64,000 nt of DNA, taken from positions 1 through 64,000 of the forward strand of contig CAMKTS010000001.1 in the NCBI GenBank assembly GCA_946415755.1, in the 5' to 3' direction. The position numbers and the translations under genes are program-made. Shown here piece by piece: positions 45,619 to 54,307 of the stretch. The notes under the pieces are model-generated. The model ran no database searches, had not been told where the DNA came from, and saw only the letters and a program-made list of their open reading frames with translations. Origin of the DNA: an uncultured Prevotella sp. Its GTDB lineage: Bacteria; Bacteroidota; Bacteroidia; Bacteroidales; Bacteroidaceae. Numbering within the stretch: position 1 is the stretch's first letter; every line of letters begins with the position of its first letter.

Positions 45619-46095
45619 TTAGAAGCGGAAGTGAGCGAATGCACGGTTAGCCTCGGCCATGCGGTGCATGTCTTCCTTACGCTTGAAGGCACCACCCTGA
45701 CTGTTGAAGGCATCCATAATCTCAGCAGCCAGTTTGTCGGCCATTGACTTGCCACTGCGCTTGCGGGCAAACGAAATCATGTTCTTCATCGAGATGCTCT
45801 CCTTGCGGTCGGGACGAATCTCGGTAGGAACCTGGAATGTAGCACCACCGATACGGCGGCTCTTCACCTCCACCTGCGGAGTAATGTTGTCGAGGGCCTG
45901 TTTCCAAATCTCAAGGGCAGACTTCTCCTCGTCCTTCATCTTGGCCTTGACATTCTCAAGGGCATTGTAGAAAATCTCGTACGAGATGGACTTCTTGCCA
46001 TCGTACATCAGGTGGTTCACAAACTTCGACACTTTCTTGTCGTTGAAGACGGGATCGGGCAGAATCACCCTCTTCTTTGGTTTTGCTTTTCTCAT
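45619..46095 (-). CDS. rpsG: 30S ribosomal protein S7
   Basis: S7 nucleates assembly of the 30S head. The N-terminal [20 protein letters not shown], the [16 protein letters not shown] block and the C-terminal [19 protein letters not shown] match the family over 158 residues. Second gene of the str operon. In E. coli S7 represses its own operon by binding the rpsL-rpsG gap; a hairpin is present in that gap here (46223-46245). Confidence 0.97.
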   Translation of the reverse strand: MRKAKPKKRVILPDPVFNDKKVSKFVNHLMYDGKKSISYEIFYNALENVKAKMKDEEKSALEIWKQALDNITPQVEVKSRRIGGATFQVPTEIRPDRKESISMKNMISFARKRSGKSMADKLAAEIMDAFNSQGGAFKRKEDMHRMAEANRAFAHFRF

Positions 46096-46222
46096 TTTAC
46101 TTTTTTTGAATTAATGTCTGCTTGGGGCTGTTCTTTCTTGTTCTTCAACGCTCGCGCATGAGCATTTACTCAACCTGTCTTTAACAATTCTCCAGCAAAA
46201 CGGTTTTCTTTTTTTAATTTGT

Positions 46223-46245
46223 GCATGGCGGGAAAACCGCCATGC
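46223..46245 (-). promoter_or_regulatory. Hairpin in the rpsL-rpsG gap
   Basis: A perfect 9-bp stem (46223-46231 with 46237-46245) with a GAAAA-type loop lies in the 184-bp gap. On the transcript it is followed by an A-rich stretch, so it is not a terminator. It is a candidate binding site for autoregulation by S7 (inference from E. coli). Confidence 0.45.
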
Positions 46246-46279
46246 CTGTCCTTATAGGCTTTGTAATCCTCTCCGATTA

Positions 46280-46660
<381 letters not shown>

Positions 46661-46753
46661 AATACTTTTACTTTTTTAACTTAATTATATATTATTTCGT
46701 TTATATTCAACCAGTTACACTCTCTGCATACTTGCAAAAAGGCATTTCGGGCT

Positions 46754-46762
46754 GCAAAGGTA
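46754..46762 (-). promoter_or_regulatory. Promoter -7 box of the str operon
   Basis: The complement is TACCTTTGC, a perfect Bacteroidota -7 box, about 94 nt before the rpsL start. No clear -33 TTTG is seen, as is common for strong ribosomal promoters. Confidence 0.65.
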
Positions 46763-46893
46763 CAACTTTTATTTTATTCCACCTAATATAAAAGAGACAA
46801 AAAGACACCTACCTTATGTATTTTAACATAAAATAGGTGTTTTAAAGTTTATTAACAGACATTGTTGCTTGGTTTCTGACAGTTGCAGGGTGC

Positions 46894-47217
46894 TTATGCC
46901 TCCCCTTTTCCTACTGGAAACGGGGAAATGGTGCGTGGTTCTTGGTTGGGAATCTTGATGGCACCGAACTCGCGCTCGTAACGTGTGATATTCTCTTGCA
47001 GGGCGAACATCAGGCGTTTGGCATGCTCTGGTGCCAGAATGACGCGGCTCTGCACCTTGGCCTTCGGCAGTCCGGGCAGTACCCGTGCGAAGTCCAGCAC
47101 GAAGTCGGAGCTGGAGTGGGTGATGATAGCAAAGTTGGCGTATTCGCCTTGGGCAACTTCCTGGGGCAGCTCAATCTGCAGTTGTCCCTGCTGTGGTTTC
47201 TTTTCGTTCTCGTTCAT
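46894..47217 (-). CDS. DUF3467 domain protein
   Basis: A 107-residue cytoplasmic protein of the DUF3467 family, conserved across Bacteroidota. The core EYANFAIITHSSSDFVLDFARVLPG and the block VILAPEHAKRLMFALQENI are characteristic. It has a short acidic/Gln-rich N-terminus. Function is unknown. In many genomes it sits near RNA polymerase or ribosomal protein genes, as here beside the str operon. Confidence 0.85.
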   Translation of the reverse strand: MNENEKKPQQGQLQIELPQEVAQGEYANFAIITHSSSDFVLDFARVLPGLPKAKVQSRVILAPEHAKRLMFALQENITRYEREFGAIKIPNQEPRTISPFPVGKGEA

Positions 47218-47260
47218 AGTTCTTTTTGTCTTTTTTTTGTGGTAATATTAAAATGTACGC

Positions 47261-47293
47261 GCAAAGGTATCACTTTTTTTGGAGATACGCAAG
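47261..47293 (-). promoter_or_regulatory. Promoter of the DUF3467 gene
   Basis: On the minus strand CTTG (47290-47293) is followed after 20 nt by TACCTTTGC (47261-47269). It overlaps the rightward promoter at 47278-47310, so the two polymerases would compete for the same DNA. Confidence 0.65.
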
Positions 47294-47310
47294 AATATTC
47301 GTAACTTTGC
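47278..47310 (+). promoter_or_regulatory. Promoter of the GH2/OPT operon
   Basis: TTTG (47278-47281), a 20-nt spacer and TAACTTTGC (47302-47310) make a full consensus promoter 21 nt before the first gene. Confidence 0.82.
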
Positions 47311-47330
47311 AGTCGCTAAAACAATAAAAA

Positions 47331-47855
47331 ATGAAGGAACTACTCTTAACAACCCTGCTTTTAACGCTTGTCGGCATGGTGATGGCCCAAGAGACACACT
47401 ATCACAAAGGTCTGCGCACGCAGAAGGAAAACGATGCACTGGGAACAGTCGGTGCCGACCCCCACTTTGACGGGGGTGGTGTGTATTGGTCACGGGTGCG
47501 TAATGTCGATGACATGACCATCAGCAAGGAAACGCCTGCCGACTCCATAGCCCGTCGCGAGGCTTTTATGCGCCTGTGCCGTCTGGCATACGATGCCTAT
47601 GATGCAGGTGATGCCTATCATACGGTGTTGTATGGCGACAGTGCCTTACAGAAGCACTATCATACCCCCGACCTCTATTTCTTTATGGCTGTCAGCTTTG
47701 AGCGGCTGCACAGCTACGACGATGCCGAGTGGGCCTACAAGAAGGCTATGAAGGCAGGCTATACCGCTGCCCTGAATGCCTACAATGGTTTTAAGGACCG
47801 CCAGAAACAGCGCAAGGCAGAGGAGAAACGCAAACGGAAAGAGAAGAAGCAATGA
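47331..47855 (+). CDS. Small secreted TPR-like protein
   Basis: A 174-residue protein with a signal peptide (LLTTLLLTLVGMVMAQ). The later half is helical with a TPR-like pattern (AYDAYDAGDAYHTVLYGDSAL, then FFMAVSFERLHSYDDAEWAYKKAMKAGY) and ends in a lysine-rich tail. A scaffold role is possible but not shown. The stop overlaps the start of the GH2 gene by 4 bp, so the two are translationally coupled. Confidence 0.65.
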   Translation: MKELLLTTLLLTLVGMVMAQETHYHKGLRTQKENDALGTVGADPHFDGGGVYWSRVRNVDDMTISKETPADSIARREAFMRLCRLAYDAYDAGDAYHTVLYGDSALQKHYHTPDLYFFMAVSFERLHSYDDAEWAYKKAMKAGYTAALNAYNGFKDRQKQRKAEEKRKRKEKKQ

Positions 47856-50296
47856 ATAAGAAGGTATACTTGCTGATGCTGTGCTTGTGTGCGGCCATGC
47901 CACTGATGGCACAGCGTGACACAATTAGTCTGAACGATGGCTGGCAGTTCCTGGCCGACAGGGACGGAAAGGCCGACTATAGCCAGGGTACACCGTTGAC
48001 GGGTGCCGTTGTCGTGGATGTCCCGCACGATTTCCAGATAGCACAACCCTGGGTGGCCCCTGATGAACAGGAAAAAGGCAACAGAAAGGATGCTGCCAAC
48101 AATACGGCAAGCCGTCTTTCGGCCCGTGGCTTCAAGGAGATGGGCTATGGCTGGTATCGCAAGGTGGTTGTGGCCGACAGCAACTGGCGCGACAGGCGCG
48201 TGGTGCTTGACTTCGAGGGTGTCATGCTGGTGGGTGATGTGTGGCTCAACGGTGAGCACGTCGGTGGTACGGACTATGGTTACGTAGGCTTCGAAATCGA
48301 CATCACCAAGAACTTGAAGTATGGACAGGAGAATGTGCTGGTGGTCAGGGCTGACACGCGCAGCGTAGAGAACTCCCGCTGGTATACGGGTGGTGGACTC
48401 TTCCGCAACGTCAGCCTTGTCGTCATGCCGAAAGACAAGTATTTCACCCGTCACCCGCTTTATATTACCACCAAGGACAACCGGCAGGTCTGCATCAAGG
48501 CAGGCATCTATTATGCCGACCGCCATGCCAAGAACTTGCATGTCGTCACACGCATCAGGGATGCCGAGGGGCGTGTGGTGGCAGAAAGTACCTCCACCCC
48601 CAGATACTATCGTTCGCAAAAACGATGGGAATATCCGTTGGAACCTGTCACTCTGCCGTCGCCCAGACTGTGGAGTCCTGATACACCTTATTTATATACG
48701 GCAGAGGTTACCCTGACCGATGCTGAAGGGAACGTCCAAGACCGTGCCGTCGACCGCTTCGGCGTACGCGCCGTAGTCTTCACGCCACAGCAGGGTATGC
48801 TGCTCAACGGTCAGAAGGTGCTGTTGAAGGGATGGGCTAACCACCACACCTTGGGTGTACTGGGTGCGGCGGCCTATCCGCGTGCCATCGAGAAACGACT
48901 GAGACTGATGAAACAGTTCGGTTTCAACCACATCCGTACCTCTCATAATCCCTACAGCAATGACCTCTACAGACTGTGCGACGAGCTGGGTATCCTGGTG
49001 GTAGACGAACTATATGACAAATGGACGAAACAGTTTGCCGGTGGAAGGACAGACTGGATGAACCTGTGGACGAGAGACATCCCCGAATGGGTGCAGCGCG
49101 ACCGCAACCATCCCTGCGTAGTCCTCTGGAGCCTGGGCAACGAGCTGCAGCAGATGAGCAATCTGCCTTTCAACGACTGGGGGGTGACGGCCTACCGTCT
49201 GCAGCGTGATCTGCTGCAACGCTATGACTCGACCCGTCTCACTACCGTTGCCATGCATCCGCGCTACCGTGACCTGTCGACCGACTCACTGCCGGCACCG
49301 CTGGCACGGGTTACAGATATTCAGTCATACAACTACCGCTATATGTACTTCCCTGGCGACAGCCGCCGTTTCCCGCACATGATTTTCTATCAAAGCGAGG
49401 CCAATATGACGGGATTGCCGGGCAACTTCTTCGAAATGGACCTTGACCGTGTCGTAGGACTGGCCTATTGGGGCGCTATCGACTATCTGGGAGAGAGCCG
49501 GGGCTGGCCATTGAAGGGCTGGGCAGACGGCTTCTTCGATATCTCGCTGCAGCCCAAGCCCGTTGCGTGGCTGGTAAGAAGCATGTTCCTGCCCGATGAG
49601 CCGCTGGTCAGGCTGGCTATTATCGACCATGTAGCCAGTGAGACGGAGTGGAACGGCATTAAGTTCAACAATGACCAGACGAGCGAACACTGGAACCGTC
49701 AACCTGGTGAGCGGTTGACGCTGCATACCTATACGAATGCCGATGAGGTGGAGCTGATCGTCAACGGCAAGAGCCTGGGCAGGCAGCACAATCCCAAGGA
49801 CAACCCCAAGCATCGTAACATCATCACATGGCAGGACGTGGAATACCAGCCCGGTTATATCGAGGCTGTGGCCCGTACCGATGGTCGGGTGGTGGCACGC
49901 TACCGCTCGGAGACTACTGGTCCTGCTGTTGCGCTGCGTATAGAGCCAGACCTGTCTGCAGTCCGTTCGCCAGATACGGGGAGTGCCTACTGGCATGCTG
50001 ATGGCCAGGACTTGCAGCACGTCCGTATTACTGCTGTCGACAAGAAAGGCCGTCGTGTGCCTACCGCTTCCGACGATGTGGTGCTTTCTGTCAGCGGTCC
50101 AGCCCGTCTCGTCGCTGTAGGCAATGGTAATATGGCTGGTAACGATGTTGCCAGTCAGCAACATATTCACCTGTATCAAGGCTCGGCACTGGCCATTCTG
50201 CGCAGTACCTCAGAGGCTGGTACGGTGGTGCTTACCGCTGCTGCACCCAGTTACAGGAAGCAGGAGCTGAAGATGAAAACCTATTCAAAGGAATAA
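47852..50296 (+). CDS. Secreted glycoside hydrolase family 2 enzyme (beta-galactosidase-like)
   Basis: An 814-residue secreted enzyme (signal peptide ending PLMAQ). The layout is a sugar-binding jelly roll (about 25-190), an immunoglobulin-like domain (to about 300), the TIM barrel and C-terminal beta domains of the DUF4982 type. The barrel shows FNHIRTSHNP, the acid/base motif SLGNELQ and the probable nucleophile YQSEANM. It would release beta-linked hexose from glycans in the periplasm; the exact sugar is not readable from sequence. No SusC/SusD pair is near it. Confidence 0.85.
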   Translation: MNKKVYLLMLCLCAAMPLMAQRDTISLNDGWQFLADRDGKADYSQGTPLTGAVVVDVPHDFQIAQPWVAPDEQEKGNRKDAANNTASRLSARGFKEMGYGWYRKVVVADSNWRDRRVVLDFEGVMLVGDVWLNGEHVGGTDYGYVGFEIDITKNLKYGQENVLVVRADTRSVENSRWYTGGGLFRNVSLVVMPKDKYFTRHPLYITTKDNRQVCIKAGIYYADRHAKNLHVVTRIRDAEGRVVAESTSTPRYYRSQKRWEYPLEPVTLPSPRLWSPDTPYLYTAEVTLTDAEGNVQDRAVDRFGVRAVVFTPQQGMLLNGQKVLLKGWANHHTLGVLGAAAYPRAIEKRLRLMKQFGFNHIRTSHNPYSNDLYRLCDELGILVVDELYDKWTKQFAGGRTDWMNLWTRDIPEWVQRDRNHPCVVLWSLGNELQQMSNLPFNDWGVTAYRLQRDLLQRYDSTRLTTVAMHPRYRDLSTDSLPAPLARVTDIQSYNYRYMYFPGDSRRFPHMIFYQSEANMTGLPGNFFEMDLDRVVGLAYWGAIDYLGESRGWPLKGWADGFFDISLQPKPVAWLVRSMFLPDEPLVRLAIIDHVASETEWNGIKFNNDQTSEHWNRQPGERLTLHTYTNADEVELIVNGKSLGRQHNPKDNPKHRNIITWQDVEYQPGYIEAVARTDGRVVARYRSETTGPAVALRIEPDLSAVRSPDTGSAYWHADGQDLQHVRITAVDKKGRRVPTASDDVVLSVSGPARLVAVGNGNMAGNDVASQQHIHLYQGSALAILRSTSEAGTVVLTAAAPSYRKQELKMKTYSKE

Positions 50297-50308
50297 TGTC
50301 AAGAGACG

Positions 50309-51193
50309 ATGATGCAACTGATAAAAGATAAAGAATTCGGTGGTGAACGTCCGCTGTTTGCTACCCATGATTTGCGACTGGAAGGTGTCACGATTACCGA
50401 TGGCGAGAGCGCCATCAAGCAGTGTCAGCGTATGGAGGCCGCCCATTGTCGCTTCTATGGCAAGTATCCGTGGTGGCATGTCGACGGTGCCCTCATCGAG
50501 GACTGCTACTTTGCCGAGGGTTCGCGTTCAGCCATCTGGTATTCCAACGACCTCGTGATGCGCCGTTGCCGCATCGACGGTCCGAAGTTCTTCCGTGAGA
50601 TGAAGAAGGTGGAGTTGGAGGATGTACAGATCATGGATGCCGACGAAACTTTCTGGAAGGTGGATGGCCTGCGACTCAAGAACGTGGAGCTGCACGGCGG
50701 TACCTATCCCTTCATGTTTTCCCAGAACATCTATGTCGACGGTTTGAAGTCTGACTCGAAATATGTCTTCCAATACTGTAAGAACGTGGAAGTACATCAT
50801 GCAGACATTGTGACGAAGGACTCTTTCTGGGAATGCGAGAACGTTACCGTCTATGACTCGACACTCGATGGCGAGTACCTGGCATGGCACTCGAAGAATG
50901 TGCGCCTTGTCAACTGTCACCTCGCCGGTGAACAACTGCTCTGCTATACCCAGCACCTGGTGTTGGAGAACTGCACCATCGACAAGACCTGCGACCGTAT
51001 GTTCGAATATTCTACTGTGGAGGCTGACATCCGTGGACATATTGAGCATATCAAGAATCCCACGTCAGGCCATATCATTGCCGACAGTATCGGCAGCGTC
51101 ACCATCGACGAGAACGTAAGACAACCCAATGACTGTGTCATAGCGTTGAGAGGAAAAAAAGTGAGAGGTAAGAGCTATGAAGTACGATTTTGA
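50309..51193 (+). CDS. DUF3737 family protein (right-handed beta-helix)
   Basis: A 294-residue protein without a signal peptide, made of short imperfect repeats such as LEDVQIMDADETFWKVDGLRLKN, typical of a beta-helix. It fits DUF3737, a family of uncharacterised proteins often found next to MalY/PatB-type enzymes. The start codon of the next gene lies inside its last 17 bp. Function unknown. Confidence 0.8.
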   Translation: MMQLIKDKEFGGERPLFATHDLRLEGVTITDGESAIKQCQRMEAAHCRFYGKYPWWHVDGALIEDCYFAEGSRSAIWYSNDLVMRRCRIDGPKFFREMKKVELEDVQIMDADETFWKVDGLRLKNVELHGGTYPFMFSQNIYVDGLKSDSKYVFQYCKNVEVHHADIVTKDSFWECENVTVYDSTLDGEYLAWHSKNVRLVNCHLAGEQLLCYTQHLVLENCTIDKTCDRMFEYSTVEADIRGHIEHIKNPTSGHIIADSIGSVTIDENVRQPNDCVIALRGKKVRGKSYEVRF

Positions 51194-52328
51194 TGAATTG
51201 GTAGAACGAAGAGGTACGGGGTGTGTGAAGTGGGATGAAAGTCCCAGCGGCGATGTCATCCCCCTTTGGGTCGCTGATATGGACTTTGCCGTGGCTCCTG
51301 CCATCCAAGAGGCTGTCAGGCGGCGTGCCGAGCACCCCGTCTTCGGCTATACCCATGTGCAGGATGACTATTATGTGGCTGTCATCTCGTGGTTCCGTCG
51401 GCGGCACAACTGGCTCATCCGTCGTGAATGGATGCTTTACACCACCGGTGTCGTGCCTGCCATGTCGGTAGCCCTCAAGGCACTCACCATGCCTGGCGAG
51501 CGGGTGCTGATTCTCTCGCCTGACTACAACTGCTTCTTCTCCAGCATCCGGAATAACGGCTGTGAGGTAGCAGAGAGTGTGCTGAGATTCCATAGCGACA
51601 GCAATCGTTACGAGGTCGACTGGCAGGACTTCGAGGCCGTCTGTGCCGATGAGAAGACCACCGTATTCTTGCTTTGTAACCCCCACAATCCTACGGGTCG
51701 TGTGTGGTCTCACGAGGAATTACGACAGATGTCGGAAATCTGTCATCGTCATCATGTGCGTATTGTCTCCGACGAGATTCATTGCGAGCTTGTCATGCCC
51801 GGTCATACGTTTGTGCCGATGGGGGTGGTCGATGCCGATGCCGTCATTCTCAATTCCCCCTCGAAGTCGTTCAATATTGCCGGTCTGATGATGGCCAACA
51901 TCATCTGTCGGGATGCAGAGACGCGCCGTCGCATAGACCGTGCCATTAACATCAACGAGGTGTGCGATGTCAATTCCTTTGCTCCGGAGGCTGTCATAGT
52001 TGCCTACAACGACAGCGAAGACTGGATAGATGCCGTGAACCTCTATCTGTGGGATAATTACCGTGCGTTGTGCGATTTTACCACACGACATCTCCCTCGG
52101 TGGAAAGTGATGCCGCTCGAAGGTACCTACCTCGCCTGGGTGGACTGTTCTGCGTGTTGCGATAGCAGTGCAACATACGCCGACCGCCTTCTGCGTGAGG
52201 CTCATGTCTGGCTGAACCCTGGAACGATGTACGGTGCCGTATCGGGCGAAGGTTATGTCCGCATCAACCTGGCCTGTCCGCGCAGTGTCTTGTTGGAAGC
52301 CCTTGAAAGAATCAAAAAAACAGTATAA
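51177..52328 (+). CDS. MalY/PatB family PLP-dependent C-S lyase
   Basis: A class I/II aminotransferase-fold enzyme of the MalY/PatB group (cystathionine beta-lyase type), 383 residues. The opening KYDFDELVERRGTGCVKW, the WVADMDF block, LCNPHNPTGRVW and the PLP-binding lysine in NSPSKSFNIAGLMMAN are typical. The likely reaction is cleavage of cystathionine or a related thioether, or an aminotransfer. It overlaps the DUF3737 gene and is followed by the OPT transporter 3 bp later. Confidence 0.85.
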   Translation: MKYDFDELVERRGTGCVKWDESPSGDVIPLWVADMDFAVAPAIQEAVRRRAEHPVFGYTHVQDDYYVAVISWFRRRHNWLIRREWMLYTTGVVPAMSVALKALTMPGERVLILSPDYNCFFSSIRNNGCEVAESVLRFHSDSNRYEVDWQDFEAVCADEKTTVFLLCNPHNPTGRVWSHEELRQMSEICHRHHVRIVSDEIHCELVMPGHTFVPMGVVDADAVILNSPSKSFNIAGLMMANIICRDAETRRRIDRAININEVCDVNSFAPEAVIVAYNDSEDWIDAVNLYLWDNYRALCDFTTRHLPRWKVMPLEGTYLAWVDCSACCDSSATYADRLLREAHVWLNPGTMYGAVSGEGYVRINLACPRSVLLEALERIKKTV

Positions 52329-52331
52329 ACG

Positions 52332-54263
52332 ATGAAACAGAAAAACGAAGTCAATGCATGGTCGGTGACCTGGGGTGTCCTTATGGCCGTGCTCTTTTCA
52401 GCTGCAGCTGCCTACCTCGGACTCAAGGTGGGACAGGTGTTCGAAGCAGCCATCCCCATTGCCATTATCGCCGTCGGAGTCTCTGCAGCTGCCAAGCGCA
52501 GCAATGCGCTCCGCGAGAATGTCATCATCCAGAGCATCGGAGCCTGTTCGGGTGCTGTAGTGGCAGGAGCTATCTTTACGCTCCCCGCCATCTACATCCT
52601 GCAGGCCAAATATCCGGAGATGAGTGCCGACTTCCTCAAGATTTTCATTGCCTCCCTGTTGGGGGGTGTCCTCGGCATCTTGTTCCTCATCCCCTTCCGT
52701 CGCTATTTTGTGGAGGCACCGCAGGAGCAGTTTCCCTTCCCGGAGGCAACGGCTACCACGCAGGTTCTGAAGAGCGGCGAAACGAGCGGAGAGGGCGACG
52801 GCAAGAACGATGAGGAAACCATCGCAGCGGGTGCTGGTTCACAAGCCAAGCCGTTGTTGATTGCCGGTCTGGTGGGTGGTCTCTACGACTTTATCGTTGC
52901 CACCTTCGGCTGGTGGAACGAGAATGTCACCTCACGTATGATACCTGGTGGCGACGACCTTGCCGAGCGTGCCAAGCTGGTGTTCAAGAACAATACGGGT
53001 GCTGCCGTGCTCGGCCTTGGTTATATAGTGGGTTTCAAGTATGCACTGATTATCACCCTCGGTTCGTTGTTCGTATGGTGGCTGGTGGTACCAGGCATGG
53101 CCTTGCTGTTCTCCGATACCGTTCTCAACCAGTGGAATCCTGCCATCACGACGGCTGTTGGTGACATGTCACCTGAACAGATCTTCACCTCATACGGCAA
53201 GAGCATCGGTATCGGTGCCATCGCCATGGCAGGTATCATCGGTATTATCAAGTCGTGGGGTGTCATCAAGAGTGCGGTAGGCCTGGCCACAAAGGCTGCA
53301 GACGCTGGCGGGGAGACTGCCGACAGCGAGGGCAGCCAGGACTTGCCTTTCCGCTTCATTGCCATAGCAGCTGTCGCTACCATCCTCATCACCTTCCTCT
53401 TCTTCTGGTTTGGCGTAATGGAGGGTAACCTGCTCTTTGCCCTCGTCGCTATCGTGCTGACGGCTGTCATTGCCTTCCTCTTTACTACGGTGGCTGCCAA
53501 CGCCATTGCCATCGTAGGCTCCAACCCTGTTTCAGGTATGACGCTGATGACGCTGATTCTTGCCTCCGTGGTGATGGTGGCTGTAGGATTGAAGGGTACA
53601 GGCGGTATGGTGGCAGCACTGGTGATGGGAGGCGTGGTATGTACGGCTCTGTCAATGGCAGGCTCTTTTATCACCGACCTTAAGATAGGTTACTGGTGCG
53701 GCACGCTTCCAAAGAAACAGGAGACGTGGAAATTCCTTGGCACGCTGGTGTCGGCAGCCACCGTGGGTGGCGTGATGATGCTGCTCAACGAGACCTACGG
53801 TTTTGCCTCTGGCACCCTTGCAGCACCACAGGCCAATGCGATGGCGGCCGTCATCGATCCTTTGATGAATGGTGTGGGTGCTCCCTGGCCATTGTATGCC
53901 ATCGGTGCTGTCATCGCCATCATACTCACCTTGTGCAAGGTGCCCGCTTTGGCTTTTGCTTTGGGAATGTTCATTCCTCTGGAGCTTAACGTGCCGTTGG
54001 TCATCGGTGGTGCCATCAGCTGGTATGTGACCACTCGCTCCAAGGATGCCGAGGTCAACAAGGCACGTGGTGAGAAGGGTAACCTCATCGCTTCGGGCTT
54101 TATTGCCGGTGGTGCCCTGATGGGTGTCATCAGTGCCCTGTTGCGCTTTGGTGGTATCCAGTTCGACTACGAGGCATGGTGGGCCAATCCACTCTCAGAG
54201 CTATGCTCCCTCATGGCTTACATTCTTCTGATTGTCTATTTCATCCGGGCAACGAAAAAGTGA
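52332..54263 (+). CDS. OPT family oligopeptide transporter
   Basis: A 643-residue inner-membrane protein of the OPT family with about fourteen to sixteen helices. Typical segments are AYLGLKVGQVFEAAIPIAI, QSIGACSGAVVAGAIFTLP and QFPFPEATATTQVL. A short hydrophilic loop rich in Gly/Glu (about 150-175) lies after the last of these. It would import small peptides or metal complexes by proton symport. Placement after a C-S lyase hints at use of sulfur-containing peptides (inference). Confidence 0.9.
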   Translation: MKQKNEVNAWSVTWGVLMAVLFSAAAAYLGLKVGQVFEAAIPIAIIAVGVSAAAKRSNALRENVIIQSIGACSGAVVAGAIFTLPAIYILQAKYPEMSADFLKIFIASLLGGVLGILFLIPFRRYFVEAPQEQFPFPEATATTQVLKSGETSGEGDGKNDEETIAAGAGSQAKPLLIAGLVGGLYDFIVATFGWWNENVTSRMIPGGDDLAERAKLVFKNNTGAAVLGLGYIVGFKYALIITLGSLFVWWLVVPGMALLFSDTVLNQWNPAITTAVGDMSPEQIFTSYGKSIGIGAIAMAGIIGIIKSWGVIKSAVGLATKAADAGGETADSEGSQDLPFRFIAIAAVATILITFLFFWFGVMEGNLLFALVAIVLTAVIAFLFTTVAANAIAIVGSNPVSGMTLMTLILASVVMVAVGLKGTGGMVAALVMGGVVCTALSMAGSFITDLKIGYWCGTLPKKQETWKFLGTLVSAATVGGVMMLLNETYGFASGTLAAPQANAMAAVIDPLMNGVGAPWPLYAIGAVIAIILTLCKVPALAFALGMFIPLELNVPLVIGGAISWYVTTRSKDAEVNKARGEKGNLIASGFIAGGALMGVISALLRFGGIQFDYEAWWANPLSELCSLMAYILLIVYFIRATKK

Positions 54264-54264
54264 G

Positions 54265-54305
54265 CATGTAAAAAGGTGAAAAAGCAAAAACGTAAAAATC
54301 GAGAA
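54265..54305. repeat. Octad repeats before the GH28 gene
   Basis: Units of the type GTAAAAAG / GTGAAAAA occur between the OPT and GH28 genes. The inverse units (TTTACCTT) are found inside the GH28 signal peptide at about 54362-54392. Confidence 0.75.
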
Positions 54306-54307
54306 AT

